NCBI GenBank assembly: GCA_009908735.1
Contig: JAAAOR010000012.1
Span: 1-30,252, forward strand
Reading direction: 5' to 3'
DNA from: Spirochaetota bacterium
GTDB lineage: Bacteria > Spirochaetota > Spirochaetia > DSM-27196 > PWMO01
DNA: 30,252 nucleotides
Positions 15,320 to 22,757 of this stretch are shown here, piece by piece. The translations under genes were made by a program, and so were the position numbers. Numbering within the stretch: the first letter of the stretch is position 1; every line of letters begins with the position of its first letter. Below the pieces are notes generated by a model, which was given only the letters and a program-made list of their open reading frames with translations, did no database searches and had not been told where the DNA came from.

Positions 15320-16612
15320 TCAATCGGGGTCCGAGAGCGGCGCGCGGTCGATCTGTGCACCGAGCTGCTGCAGGCGCTCGACGAGGTGCTCGTAGCCGCG
15401 TTCTATCTGGTAAACGTTCTGAATGGTGCTCTGTCCTTCGGCGCACAGAGCCGCAAGAACCATTGCCATGCCGGCGCGCACGTCCGGAGACGTTAGGTTG
15501 GATCCTGAAAGTCGGGCCGGACCGCTGACTACCGCCCGATGCGGGTCGCACAGCACAATCCGAGCGCCCATGCCGATGAGCTTGTCCACGAAAAACATCC
15601 GGGACTCGAACATTTTTTCATGAATGAGGATGGTTCCCTCGACCTGGGTGGCCACCACAAGGGTGATGCTTACGAGGTCGGGCGGAAAGCCTGGCCAGGG
15701 GGCGTCGTCGATCTTGGGTATCATTCCGCCCATATCGGGTACCACGCGCAGGGTCTGCCCACCGGGGACGCGAATACTCGAGCCGTCGCGTTCCCAGTGT
15801 ATGCCGAGCTTGCCGAAGGCAATGCGCGTCATCTTAAGATGCTCAGGGGCGGCATTCTCTACCACCACCTCACCTTGCGTCACGGCCGCGAGGCCGATGA
15901 AGGAGCCGACCTCCATGTAATCTGCACCTATCGCGAACTCGGTTCCGTGCAGCTTCGTCACCCCTTCGATCCGCAGGATATTCGAGCCGATGCCGTGTAT
16001 CGTGGCTCCCATGGCATTGAGCATGTTGCACAGGTCCTGAATGTGGGGCTCCGACGCGGCGTTCTCGATTACGGTCTCTCCATCGGCAAGCACGGCTGCC
16101 ATGATCGCGTTTTCGGTCGCCGTCACCGACGCCTCATCGAGAAAAATCGTGGCTCCGAGGAGCTTGTTCGAGGAGAGTGAGAATAGCCCGTCCGACTCCA
16201 CACGGGCACCGAGTGCAGAGAGCGCGATGAAATGGGTGTCGAGCCGTCGCCGTCCGATAACATCGCCGCCCGGTGGTGGAAGGATTACTTTCCCGGTCCG
16301 TGCAAGCATGGGACCCGCAAGCAGGATGGAGGCCCGCACCCGTTTTGCTTCGTCCACGGGTAGCTCGCTCGTAACGATATTGCTGGTGGTAATCTGAAAC
16401 TCGCCCTGTTCGCGGCGTTCGACGGTGGACCCGAGGCGACCGAGAATCCGGAGCATGACTTGGACATCCTCGATGTCCGGCACGTTGCTGAGGATAACCG
16501 GCTCGTCGGTGAGCAGAGTAGCGGCTATGCAGGGAAGCGCGGCATTCTTGTTTCCGCTCGCCCGCACGGTCCCGCGGATGGGATAGCCACCCTCCACTAC
16601 GTATTTGAACAT
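15320..16612 (-). CDS. murA: UDP-N-acetylglucosamine 1-carboxyvinyltransferase, Asp variant
   Basis: Catalyses the first committed step of peptidoglycan synthesis: enolpyruvyl transfer from PEP to UDP-GlcNAc in the cytosol. At 430 aa it has normal length. SGNKNAALP carries Lys22 and Asn23, KRVRASILLAGPMLAR follows, and PGFPPDLVSI has the conserved Asp. Near the end ERGYEHLVERLQQLGA is intact. The active-site loop reads PPPGGDVIGRRRLD, so the Cys that fosfomycin alkylates is Asp117. Asp in this place is known from Mycobacterium, Chlamydia and Borrelia enzymes, which stay active and are fosfomycin-resistant. AAGG 9 bases upstream supports the start. It converges with djlA (13-base gap) and follows the lipoprotein gene by 51 bases. 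Confidence 0.97.
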   Translation of the reverse strand: MFKYVVEGGYPIRGTVRASGNKNAALPCIAATLLTDEPVILSNVPDIEDVQVMLRILGRLGSTVERREQGEFQITTSNIVTSELPVDEAKRVRASILLAGPMLARTGKVILPPPGGDVIGRRRLDTHFIALSALGARVESDGLFSLSSNKLLGATIFLDEASVTATENAIMAAVLADGETVIENAASEPHIQDLCNMLNAMGATIHGIGSNILRIEGVTKLHGTEFAIGADYMEVGSFIGLAAVTQGEVVVENAAPEHLKMTRIAFGKLGIHWERDGSSIRVPGGQTLRVVPDMGGMIPKIDDAPWPGFPPDLVSITLVVATQVEGTILIHEKMFESRMFFVDKLIGMGARIVLCDPHRAVVSGPARLSGSNLTSPDVRAGMAMVLAALCAEGQSTIQNVYQIERGYEHLVERLQQLGAQIDRAPLSDPD

Positions 16613-16663
16613 GAGCTAACCTTGTCGAAAAGCGACATCGCTGTCAACATAGCCGTCATTCGG

Positions 16664-17863
16664 CTACTCGGGGGAATGCAACCGGAACTGGCGGTCCGCG
16701 AAGGGGTTTCTGTCCATGACGATGAGAGTGCGGTAGTAGAATGTGGCGCCGCCGCGGACATCAATCCGTAGCGGCGCAACGGTGGTCGTCCGCTCCCCGG
16801 GTGAAGGAAACGGATTCTCGAGAAAGTCGGGGAAGGCGACTGAGACGATTTCGAACTCTGCGAGCATTTCGTCGATGGGCAGCGGGGACTCTTCATCCTG
16901 CGCGAACAGACCGGCGATGGTTCGGCGGATCATCCTCTCCGGCGCGTCGGAGGCGGGTGTTTCGGCATCGGGTGCTGCCTGCTCGATGAAACGACCGTAT
17001 CGGCCTGCAGCGAGATGTTCTTCTAGGTTTTCGAGATACCCGTTCAGGCTACGCACGATGTTTGCCGTCGCGTGCGGTGCGTAGCTGCGCGCGTTCCAGC
17101 GGTACCACGTGAGGAATGTTTCGTAGCCTCGAGCTTCCTCGAAGGCGGTTTGCGCCTTGAGCACGTCCAGGATGCCGTCCCCGTCGATATCGACAATGGT
17201 GGACTCGAGGACCGGTGTTCGCTCGAGGACGAACTCGGAGAAGCCCTGGCGGCCGACGACAAGCCATACCTCTTTGCGCCCGATCTGATCCTGAAAATGT
17301 GCAGAAACCGCGCGCGGTAGATCACCGTCTGCGTTGAGCTGCACGGTAGACATGCCCTCGAGCACGGGGAAGCGGCCGAGGCGACGCGTTTCGAAGAGAA
17401 CGAGACCCTCCGGCCGATTGAGATACACCTCCAAGAAAAACTCGGAGACGGCGGCCGTCTCCCCGGTGAGGCGCTCCGGTGCCGAAAGCTCGGCCACGCT
17501 CGGTGTACCCCCGCCGCTGTGCCCGGCGACGGTGAGCAGGCACACGTCGGTGCGCCCATCCGCCTCGAGATCAACCGTGACTGCGAGATAGCTGCCGTTC
17601 TGCTGGACGGGTTGCGTGCCGGCCGGGGAAAGCTCAACCGCCGAGGCCACGAGCTTCCGCGGCTTGGGGGAACTCTCCGGCCGAACTTGCGCACGATTGG
17701 AGGGCTCGGAGGCGTCCGGCTTGTCTCGCGGCGGGTCCGGCGGTGTTGCGGCCACTCCTACCTGCCCCCCGGAACGTGTGGACTCCGGCGGCGTGGAAGC
17801 GCAGGCTGCCAACGTGAATGCGATTATGGAAACCAGTAGCACGCAGTGTGGCCAGGACGCCAT
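16664..17863 (-). CDS. Putative lipoprotein with Asp-rich repeat-like motifs, 399 aa
   Basis: The N-terminus is a lipoprotein signal: hydrophobic VLLVSIIAFT then lipobox LAAC with Cys21. A Pro/Ser/Arg-rich, probably disordered stretch follows (22-70). The body is beta-rich and includes DIDGDGILDVL and DLEADGRTDVCLL, resembling calcium-binding FG-GAP/VCBS or EF-like loops. The C-terminal part has a Glu-rich helical region (YLENLEEHLAAGRYGRFIEQ) and ends in more strands. No family is named with confidence; surface or periplasmic location is likely. It has no Shine-Dalgarno; TATCAT ends 7 bases before the ATG. It lies upstream of murA on the same strand and is divergent from thrC. Confidence 0.82.
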   Translation of the reverse strand: MASWPHCVLLVSIIAFTLAACASTPPESTRSGGQVGVAATPPDPPRDKPDASEPSNRAQVRPESSPKPRKLVASAVELSPAGTQPVQQNGSYLAVTVDLEADGRTDVCLLTVAGHSGGGTPSVAELSAPERLTGETAAVSEFFLEVYLNRPEGLVLFETRRLGRFPVLEGMSTVQLNADGDLPRAVSAHFQDQIGRKEVWLVVGRQGFSEFVLERTPVLESTIVDIDGDGILDVLKAQTAFEEARGYETFLTWYRWNARSYAPHATANIVRSLNGYLENLEEHLAAGRYGRFIEQAAPDAETPASDAPERMIRRTIAGLFAQDEESPLPIDEMLAEFEIVSVAFPDFLENPFPSPGERTTTVAPLRIDVRGGATFYYRTLIVMDRNPFADRQFRLHSPE

Positions 17864-17870
17864 CGGTCGT

Positions 17871-17876
17871 ATGATA
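17871..17876 (-). promoter_or_regulatory. Candidate -10 element, leaderless lipoprotein transcript
   Basis: TATCAT (minus strand, 5/6 to consensus) is separated from the ATG at 17863 by 7 bases. No -35 is evident and no ribosome binding site can fit between the predicted transcript start and the ATG. Confidence 0.4.
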
Positions 17877-17916
17877 CCCGCCTTTCGTCGTTTTCGCTAC
17901 CGAGACCGACGGCACC

Positions 17917-17946
17917 TTGCACGATCACACGGGAATTTTACATAAT
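17917..17946 (+). promoter_or_regulatory. Candidate promoter of thrC
   Basis: TTGCAC (17917-17922, 3/6), an 18-bp spacer and CATAAT (17941-17946, 5/6). The predicted start is near 17953, giving a leader of about 45 nt that contains GGAAGGAAG before the ATG at 17998. Confidence 0.45.
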
Positions 17947-17997
17947 GAGCGCATGGTCGTCCCTCAACAGGCGCGGCCGGCCCGTGGAAGGAAGCCC

Positions 17998-19311
17998 ATG
18001 CAATTTTATAGCACGCGTGATACCAAGCGTCTCGTCTCCTTTCGCGAGGCAGTATTCCGCGGCCTGGCGCCCGATGGTGGCTTGTTCCACCCCGCGTCCG
18101 ACCTGGACCTGCGAAGCGAATTTCTGAGCATGACACCGGAGACCACCTTTGCCGAAGTCGCGCAGACGATCACCTCGGCCCTGTTTGCGGACGAGCTTTC
18201 GACGGAGCAGATTGAGCGCGTCATCGCGAGGGCGTTCCCCTTCCGCCCGGAGCTGAGCCGGCTCACCGAGGAGATCTACCTTCTCGAGCTCTATCACGGG
18301 CCCTCCTGCGCGTTCAAGGACTACGGCGCCTCCTATCTTGCCTCGGTCATGGAGGAGTTTCTCGCCGGGGAGGACGGACGCGCGGTGATCCTCACGGCAA
18401 CCTCCGGTGACACAGGAGGCGCCGTCGCACATGCGTTTTACGGCAGAAGTAACATCGACGTGGTGGTCCTGTACCCGTCGGGACGCGTCAGCCCGCTGCA
18501 GGAGAAGCAGCTCACCACCCTCGGCGGTAACATTCACGCGCTCGAGGTTCAGGGTTCCTTTGATGACTGCCAGCGCATGGTAAAGCAGTCCTTCCTCGAC
18601 CCAGAGCTTACCGAGACGCTCCGGCTGACCTCGGCGAACTCGATCAATCTCGGTCGCCTCATACCTCAGGCCTTCTACTACGTCTACGCCTTCAGCCGCC
18701 TCAAGTCGGAAGTGCCGGGAGAGTTATTTTTCTGTGTGCCAAGCGGCAACTTCGGCAACCTTACCGCCGGCGTGTTTGCCTGGAAATGGGGGCTTCCGAC
18801 AACCGGTTTCGTCGCCGCTACCAACGCGAACGATGTTGTGCCCGAGTACTTGAGGACCGGTATTTACTCTCCGCGGAGCTCCGTCCGCACGCTTTCAAAC
18901 GCTATGGACGTGGGCGATCCAAGCAACTTCGAGCGACTGAAAACGATTTTCTCAGACGATGTCGATGCCATAGCGGCCATGATCTGGGGAGAGGTCGTAA
19001 GCGACGAGGAGACCCTCGAGACGATCGGCCACTTTCGGGTGACGGAGAACGTCTTCATCGACCCGCACACGGCCGCGGGTGTGCGCGCCGCCCAGCGCTT
19101 CATCACCGATCGCTATCCCACCGTCGGAAAGGTTATCACCCTCGGAACCGCCCACCCGGCCAAGTTCGGCGAGGTGGTGGAAGAGGCCACCGGCATGCGT
19201 CCGGACATTCCGGAGCGACTCGAGCGCGTGCTCCACCTCGAGAAGAAGGCCATGGAGATGGACAACACCCCCGAAGCGCTCAAGCAGTTCTTGCTCGATA
19301 CCTTTCGGTGA
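17998..19311 (+). CDS. thrC: Threonine synthase
   Basis: PLP-dependent enzyme converting O-phosphohomoserine to threonine, the last step of threonine synthesis. The ATG at 17998 (MQFYSTRD) has GGAAGGAAG upstream and matches the family N-terminus; a longer frame from 17917 is open only by chance. The N-terminal part shows VSFREAVFRGLAPDGGLF. Lys107 in CAFKDYG is the PLP lysine, at the same number as in E. coli. TATSGDTGGAVA, VPSGNFGN and TLGTAHPAKF complete the active site. At 437 aa it is of the long bacterial ThrC type. No other threonine pathway gene is nearby. A strong GC hairpin lies after the stop. Confidence 0.97.
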   Translation: MQFYSTRDTKRLVSFREAVFRGLAPDGGLFHPASDLDLRSEFLSMTPETTFAEVAQTITSALFADELSTEQIERVIARAFPFRPELSRLTEEIYLLELYHGPSCAFKDYGASYLASVMEEFLAGEDGRAVILTATSGDTGGAVAHAFYGRSNIDVVVLYPSGRVSPLQEKQLTTLGGNIHALEVQGSFDDCQRMVKQSFLDPELTETLRLTSANSINLGRLIPQAFYYVYAFSRLKSEVPGELFFCVPSGNFGNLTAGVFAWKWGLPTTGFVAATNANDVVPEYLRTGIYSPRSSVRTLSNAMDVGDPSNFERLKTIFSDDVDAIAAMIWGEVVSDEETLETIGHFRVTENVFIDPHTAAGVRAAQRFITDRYPTVGKVITLGTAHPAKFGEVVEEATGMRPDIPERLERVLHLEKKAMEMDNTPEALKQFLLDTFR

Positions 19312-19343
19312 CTGATGTGATGTCCCGCGAGCGCGGGTGCGGG

Positions 19344-19371
19344 CGCCGGTGCCCGGGCACGGGCACCGGCG
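19344..19371. terminator. Perfect 12-bp GC hairpin between convergent thrC and gntR
   Basis: CGCCGGTGCCCG and CGGGCACCGGCG are exact inverted copies around GGCA, in the 70-base gap between the two stop codons. There is no T-run on either strand. Its stability and location suggest a bidirectional U-less terminator. Confidence 0.6.
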
Positions 19372-19381
19372 GGGGGCGACG

Positions 19382-20163
19382 TCAGCCGTCGTGGCGCTCG
19401 CCGGGCCAGGGCAGGCCTTCAGGAAGTACGGCGCGGTCTCCGATCGGAGTCCGACGCATCGCCTCGCGAGCGCTCTCGGTGTATAGATCAAAGGATCGAG
19501 CTGTTTCGGCGGCCGCGTGTTCGGGATCCCTCGTCCGCATCGCGTCAAGAATGGATCTGAAGAGCATGCGTTCGCGCTCGACCGAGGCTTCCACCGGCTC
19601 CTCTGCGGATTCCCAGCTCTTGAGGCTGAGCAGACGGTAGATCGGCTGCGCAAGCAGCTCCATGACACGGTTGTGGCTTGCCGCGTAGAGTCGCTGGTAG
19701 AAATCGCCGTAGGCCTCGGCCATGCGCGCGGTTTCGACTTCGCTCAGCTCCCGCCAGGCTTCCTCGCTCGCCGCGACAATTTGGCGGAAGACCGAAATGC
19801 TTCGTTCGGCCGCATCGTCGAGCCCGTCGAGCTCCTCCTCGGTGGCACGCTCGGTCGCAAGAGCGATAATGCGGGGCAGGAGCACCTGCTGGAGCTCCTC
19901 TACGTCCCATACCGATGCCCCACGCCGCCGCAGGGCTATGAAAAGCGCCTCCGAGAGGGCGTCGGTGCCGGGCTCGGTGATGTACATGCCTCGCCCGTGC
20001 CGGACGTCCACGAGCCCGAGCGCCGAGAGAAGCCGCACCGCGTCGCGCACCACGGCACGACTGACGGCGAACTGTTCCGCCAGCTCGGGCGGAGAACCGA
20101 TTGCTTGATGCTGTCAGCTACTTGCTGCGCCAGCGTTCGCTTCTGCAGGGACGTATTGAACAC
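19382..20163 (-). pseudogene. GntR/FCD-family regulator with a frameshift in the DNA-binding domain
   Basis: The C-terminal body, in the frame starting at 20053, contains the FCD ligand domain (ELQQVLLPRIIALATERATE to SFDLYTESAREAM) and the second half of the winged helix (ELAEQFAVSRAVVRDAVRLL, then VRHGRGMYITEPG). The first half of the winged helix (FNTSLQKRTLAQQVADSIKQ) is in another frame, from GTG 20163 with GGAG upstream. The two halves are joined only by a -1 shift, and about a dozen residues expected between SIKQSVL and PPELAEQF are missing. This is best explained by one out-of-frame deletion near 20090-20110. The gene overlaps the MFS exporter end by 50 bases and was probably its autoregulator. 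The body could still be translated from GTG 20053 as a truncated protein. Confidence 0.75.
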
Positions 20164-21451
20164 GTTCGCTCCGGGATTCGCGCGCGTCAACGCGCAGATA
20201 CAGAACCAAGGATAGCACCAGGTACCCCGCCGTTACAATCCAGACCGCACGCAGGCCCGCCGCTCTGGCCACATAGCCGAAGACCGCGCTACCCATGAAA
20301 GCGCCGAGGGATACCGCAAGGGACTGCACGGAAAGCATCGCCGAACGGCGCTGCGGGGCGACGTTCTTGTTGATGAGCGTCTGGTGCGGGCTCTCACCGG
20401 CGCCGACCATCATATAGGCCAGCCAGAAGGCACCCACGGCCGGGCCCATCGAGTACTGCAGTGCCAGGAGGAGCACGAAGAGTCCGCGCATACCCTGGGC
20501 TACCGCAGCGAATCGTGCCGGGCGCCCGCCGAGCAGTCGAGTGAGCGGTGTGGAGACGAGGTTGCCGCCCATGGCGAGAAGAAAGTTCCCGGCGGTGATG
20601 ACGCCGAAGAGGCGGGTAGGCGTTCCTCCACCGAGGGTGTCGGCGAAGAACGGCTGCCAGAACGTCTCCATCGTGCTTATCGCCGCACCGGCCACGACAC
20701 TGAGCACCACAAGGAGGAGCAGCGTGCGATTTCGGAGGGTGTCGAGAACCGCACGCACGATAAGTGAGCCGGTGTTGTCGCTCTCGCCGGCCTCGCCGGT
20801 ATCCGCTCCGGCGTGCTCGCGCACCAGCCGCGCCGTCAGCACGCCCGTGAGTAGCAGCACTCCGGCCGCCGCCGCAGGGGGCAGAGCCAGCGCAGAGACT
20901 CCTCCGGGGAGTCTCACCCCGGCACAGAGTTGCGGAAGCCAGCCGCCGAGCAGGCTCGCTGCACTCAGAGCGAACAGACCCACAGTGTTCGCGTGGGCGA
21001 GCGAGCGCTGCAGTTCCTCCTCCGGGGCGAAGCGCAGCACCTCGTCGACGAACCAGGCCTCGAGGGCGCCCGAGATAAGGGCTCGACCGGTACCGTAGAG
21101 GACGAAGGTCGCTGCAAGGAGAATGAAGCTGCCGGCCAGGGCAAGTGTGAGCATCGACGTAGCCATGACCAGGTAGGCAAGTATCGAGACACGCCGTCGC
21201 CCCCACGAGTCAGCGAGCCCGCCGGTGGGGACCTCCAGTGCAACGATGGTAACCGAGTACACCGCCGTCAGGATTCCGACCTGAAAAAGATCCATCCCTC
21301 GCTGCCGCTGGAGGAGCACGAGGATGGGCATCGGGAGGGCAGTGGCGATCCAGTATAGTCCGGTTATCAGGTAATACACCCGTCGCACCCGCTTGAGTTC
21401 TCGGCACGATCGAGGCGCGTCGTTGCTGCCAACAACTTTTGAACAGGTCAT
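20114..21451 (-). CDS. MFS transporter (drug-exporter-like)
   Basis: A major facilitator superfamily inner-membrane protein with about 12 helices (445 aa). The N-terminal half shows YYLITGLYWIATALPMPIL, the conserved motif-A region (EVPTGGLADSWGRRRVSI) and GTGRALISGALEAWFVDE. A charged loop at about 215-230 separates the halves. The substrate is unknown; the motif A pattern fits proton-driven efflux. The ATG at 21451 lies 6 bases after a strong -10, so the mRNA may be leaderless; a downstream GTG in RVRRVYYL would remove a polar 20-residue lead. The damaged GntR regulator overlaps its 3' end. Confidence 0.9.
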   Translation of the reverse strand: MTCSKVVGSNDAPRSCRELKRVRRVYYLITGLYWIATALPMPILVLLQRQRGMDLFQVGILTAVYSVTIVALEVPTGGLADSWGRRRVSILAYLVMATSMLTLALAGSFILLAATFVLYGTGRALISGALEAWFVDEVLRFAPEEELQRSLAHANTVGLFALSAASLLGGWLPQLCAGVRLPGGVSALALPPAAAAGVLLLTGVLTARLVREHAGADTGEAGESDNTGSLIVRAVLDTLRNRTLLLLVVLSVVAGAAISTMETFWQPFFADTLGGGTPTRLFGVITAGNFLLAMGGNLVSTPLTRLLGGRPARFAAVAQGMRGLFVLLLALQYSMGPAVGAFWLAYMMVGAGESPHQTLINKNVAPQRRSAMLSVQSLAVSLGAFMGSAVFGYVARAAGLRAVWIVTAGYLVLSLVLYLRVDARESRSERVQYVPAEANAGAASS

Positions 21452-21459
21452 ATGATGAC
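21447..21459. promoter_or_regulatory. Candidate operator 1 (inverted repeat over MFS start and -10)
   Basis: GTCAT-ATG-ATGAC, perfect 5-bp arms, covering the start codon and touching the -10. A second overlapping pair, TCATAT/ATATGA, spans 21448-21466. GntR/FCD proteins bind short inverted repeats of this size, so this could be the site of the adjacent regulator. Confidence 0.45.
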
Positions 21460-21486
21460 TATATGATAAAATGACACTGCTGTCAA
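21458..21486 (-). promoter_or_regulatory. Strong sigma70 promoter of the MFS-gntR operon
   Basis: On the minus strand a consensus TTGACA (21481-21486), an exact 17-bp spacer and TATAGT (21458-21463, 5/6). The predicted transcript start coincides with the ATG at 21451. Inverted repeats overlap both hexamers, a layout typical of repressor control. Confidence 0.75.
21472..21485. promoter_or_regulatory. Candidate operator 2 (inverted repeat over -35)
   Basis: TGACA-CTGC-TGTCA, perfect 5-bp arms, occupying the -35 hexamer of the MFS promoter. The centre lies about 25 bp (roughly 2.5 helical turns) from the 13-bp repeat at 21447-21459. Confidence 0.4.
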
Positions 21487-21507
21487 GAAGGAATCGGGCG
21501 TCCCGGC

Positions 21508-21533
21508 CGCCGGGGCCGAACGCCGGGGCCGAA
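21508..21533. repeat. 13-bp tandem duplication
   Basis: CGCCGGGGCCGAA occurs twice head-to-tail, followed by a partial third unit (CGCCGTTCG), between the MFS promoter and the end of the HD-protein gene. Confidence 0.7.
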
Positions 21534-21546
21534 CGCCGTTCGCGGG

Positions 21547-22641
21547 CTATTCCACGTAAAGTTTGACGAGCTTTTTGCCGGCGGCGTCCCGAAAGGGGTT
21601 GGAGACGTTCTTCAGGAATGAGCGATAGATACGGCAGGCGCGGTAGTAGCCGTCGGGGCCGCGAAAGGTGGAGCTCAGGTCACAGCGGTAGAGCTCCAGC
21701 AGAACAGGGAAGAGGCGCGAGCGCATGAGCCTGTCGGTGCGATGAGGCGGAAGGCGGTGCAGGGCGCCGGGGAACATATGATTCTCGACCAGCCACGCGA
21801 CATCGGAGACAAGCTCCGAGGAGAAGCCGAGCCGGCGAAGAAAGCGCCGCGCCAGGTCCGCGCCGATTCCCGCGTGGCCGTCGAAGACACGATCCCGCGT
21901 GCGGGTGGCTAAGGGCTTGCCGCTGTCGTGAAAGAGCAGACCAAGGCTCAGGAGCAAGTCGGGGGTCTTGCGGTAGCGCAGCGTTTCAATCGAATGTTCC
22001 CAGACGTTACCCTCCGGATGATGCTCCTTCGAGTGGAAGGTGGCGTTCATCGGGGCCAGCTCGGGCCAGATCTGCTGCACGAAGCCGGTATCGTGGAGAA
22101 GTTGCATGCCCCTCGTCGGGCTCTGTGAGCCGAGGAGGTCGACGAGCAGCTGTCGCTGTACGGTTTCCGGTACGGCATCGAGCTGTCCGAGCTCCGGGAG
22201 GTCGGCCTCGCCGATTTCGTACCCGTAGCGAGAGCTGAGCACCGCCGCGTCGAGCACGATATCGAGGGCGGGTCGCCCTGGGGTGCTGCTCGGTACGGCC
22301 TTGTTTCGCAGCTCCCGATAGGCATCGCTCGGATCGAAGAACGTGTCTGCCGCCGGATCGTAGAGGAAGTCCATGATGTCGAAACTGAGCCGGCGCCGCG
22401 GGTTCTCGTCCTGCAGGCACCTGTAGTAGACCAGCCCCTCGCCCCAATGGCTCGCGGCATCCCAGTCCTCGAGACCCGGGTAATCGAGCTCTCCCTGGCT
22501 CTTTGCGAGGTCGATCAGAGTGCCGTCCACGGCTACGTAGAGGTTGTCTCCGCGGGTGTGGCCGAAGTAGCGATCGAGGGCCGAGAACGAGGCAAGATAG
22601 TATCTGATGCCGGAGGCTTCGAGTCGGGCGAGCGCATCCAT
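21547..22641 (-). CDS. HD-domain protein related to tRNA nucleotidyltransferase/poly(A) polymerase, degraded head
   Basis: 364 aa. The C-terminal part (about 205-330) is the HD domain found in bacterial CCA-adding enzymes: HHPEGNVWEHSIETL, LLFHDSGKPLATRTRD with His238-Asp239, then HAGIGADLARRFLRRLGFS with His256. It likely binds metal and acts as a phosphohydrolase. The N-terminal 165 residues keep the outline of the nucleotidyltransferase fold, but the GGxVRD motif reads SFSALDRYFGHTRGDN and the second catalytic Asp is missing, so adding activity is unlikely. No Shine-Dalgarno precedes the ATG; TATCTT ends 9 bases upstream. It is divergent from the Atg22-like permease. RNA or nucleotide metabolism is the probable area; the substrate is unknown. 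Confidence 0.82.
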   Translation of the reverse strand: MDALARLEASGIRYYLASFSALDRYFGHTRGDNLYVAVDGTLIDLAKSQGELDYPGLEDWDAASHWGEGLVYYRCLQDENPRRRLSFDIMDFLYDPAADTFFDPSDAYRELRNKAVPSSTPGRPALDIVLDAAVLSSRYGYEIGEADLPELGQLDAVPETVQRQLLVDLLGSQSPTRGMQLLHDTGFVQQIWPELAPMNATFHSKEHHPEGNVWEHSIETLRYRKTPDLLLSLGLLFHDSGKPLATRTRDRVFDGHAGIGADLARRFLRRLGFSSELVSDVAWLVENHMFPGALHRLPPHRTDRLMRSRLFPVLLELYRCDLSSTFRGPDGYYRACRIYRSFLKNVSNPFRDAAGKKLVKLYVE

Positions 22642-22650
22642 ATCGGCGTT

Positions 22651-22680
22651 AAGATAACTGCGGGGTCGAGCTGCTGTCCA
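22651..22680 (-). promoter_or_regulatory. Candidate promoter of the HD-protein gene, leaderless arrangement
   Basis: On the minus strand TGGACA (22675-22680, 5/6), an 18-bp spacer and TATCTT (22651-22656, 4/6). The -10 ends 9 bases before the ATG at 22641, leaving an mRNA leader of only two or three bases. Confidence 0.5.
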
Positions 22681-22757
22681 CTGTCGCGGCCCCCGTGCCG
22701 GGCACTGTACCTGCGCACCGGGAATAGGGTAGCCTCGCAGCGACGCAAGGGGAGGCC

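Noticed and set aside
14452..15360. 302-aa open frame on the minus strand across djlA
   Set aside because: Overlaps a clear J-domain gene; arginine-rich with no family motif.
18786..19640. 284-aa forward frame across the thrC end and the gntR body
   Set aside because: Arg/Gly-rich shadow that crosses two well-supported genes on opposite strands.
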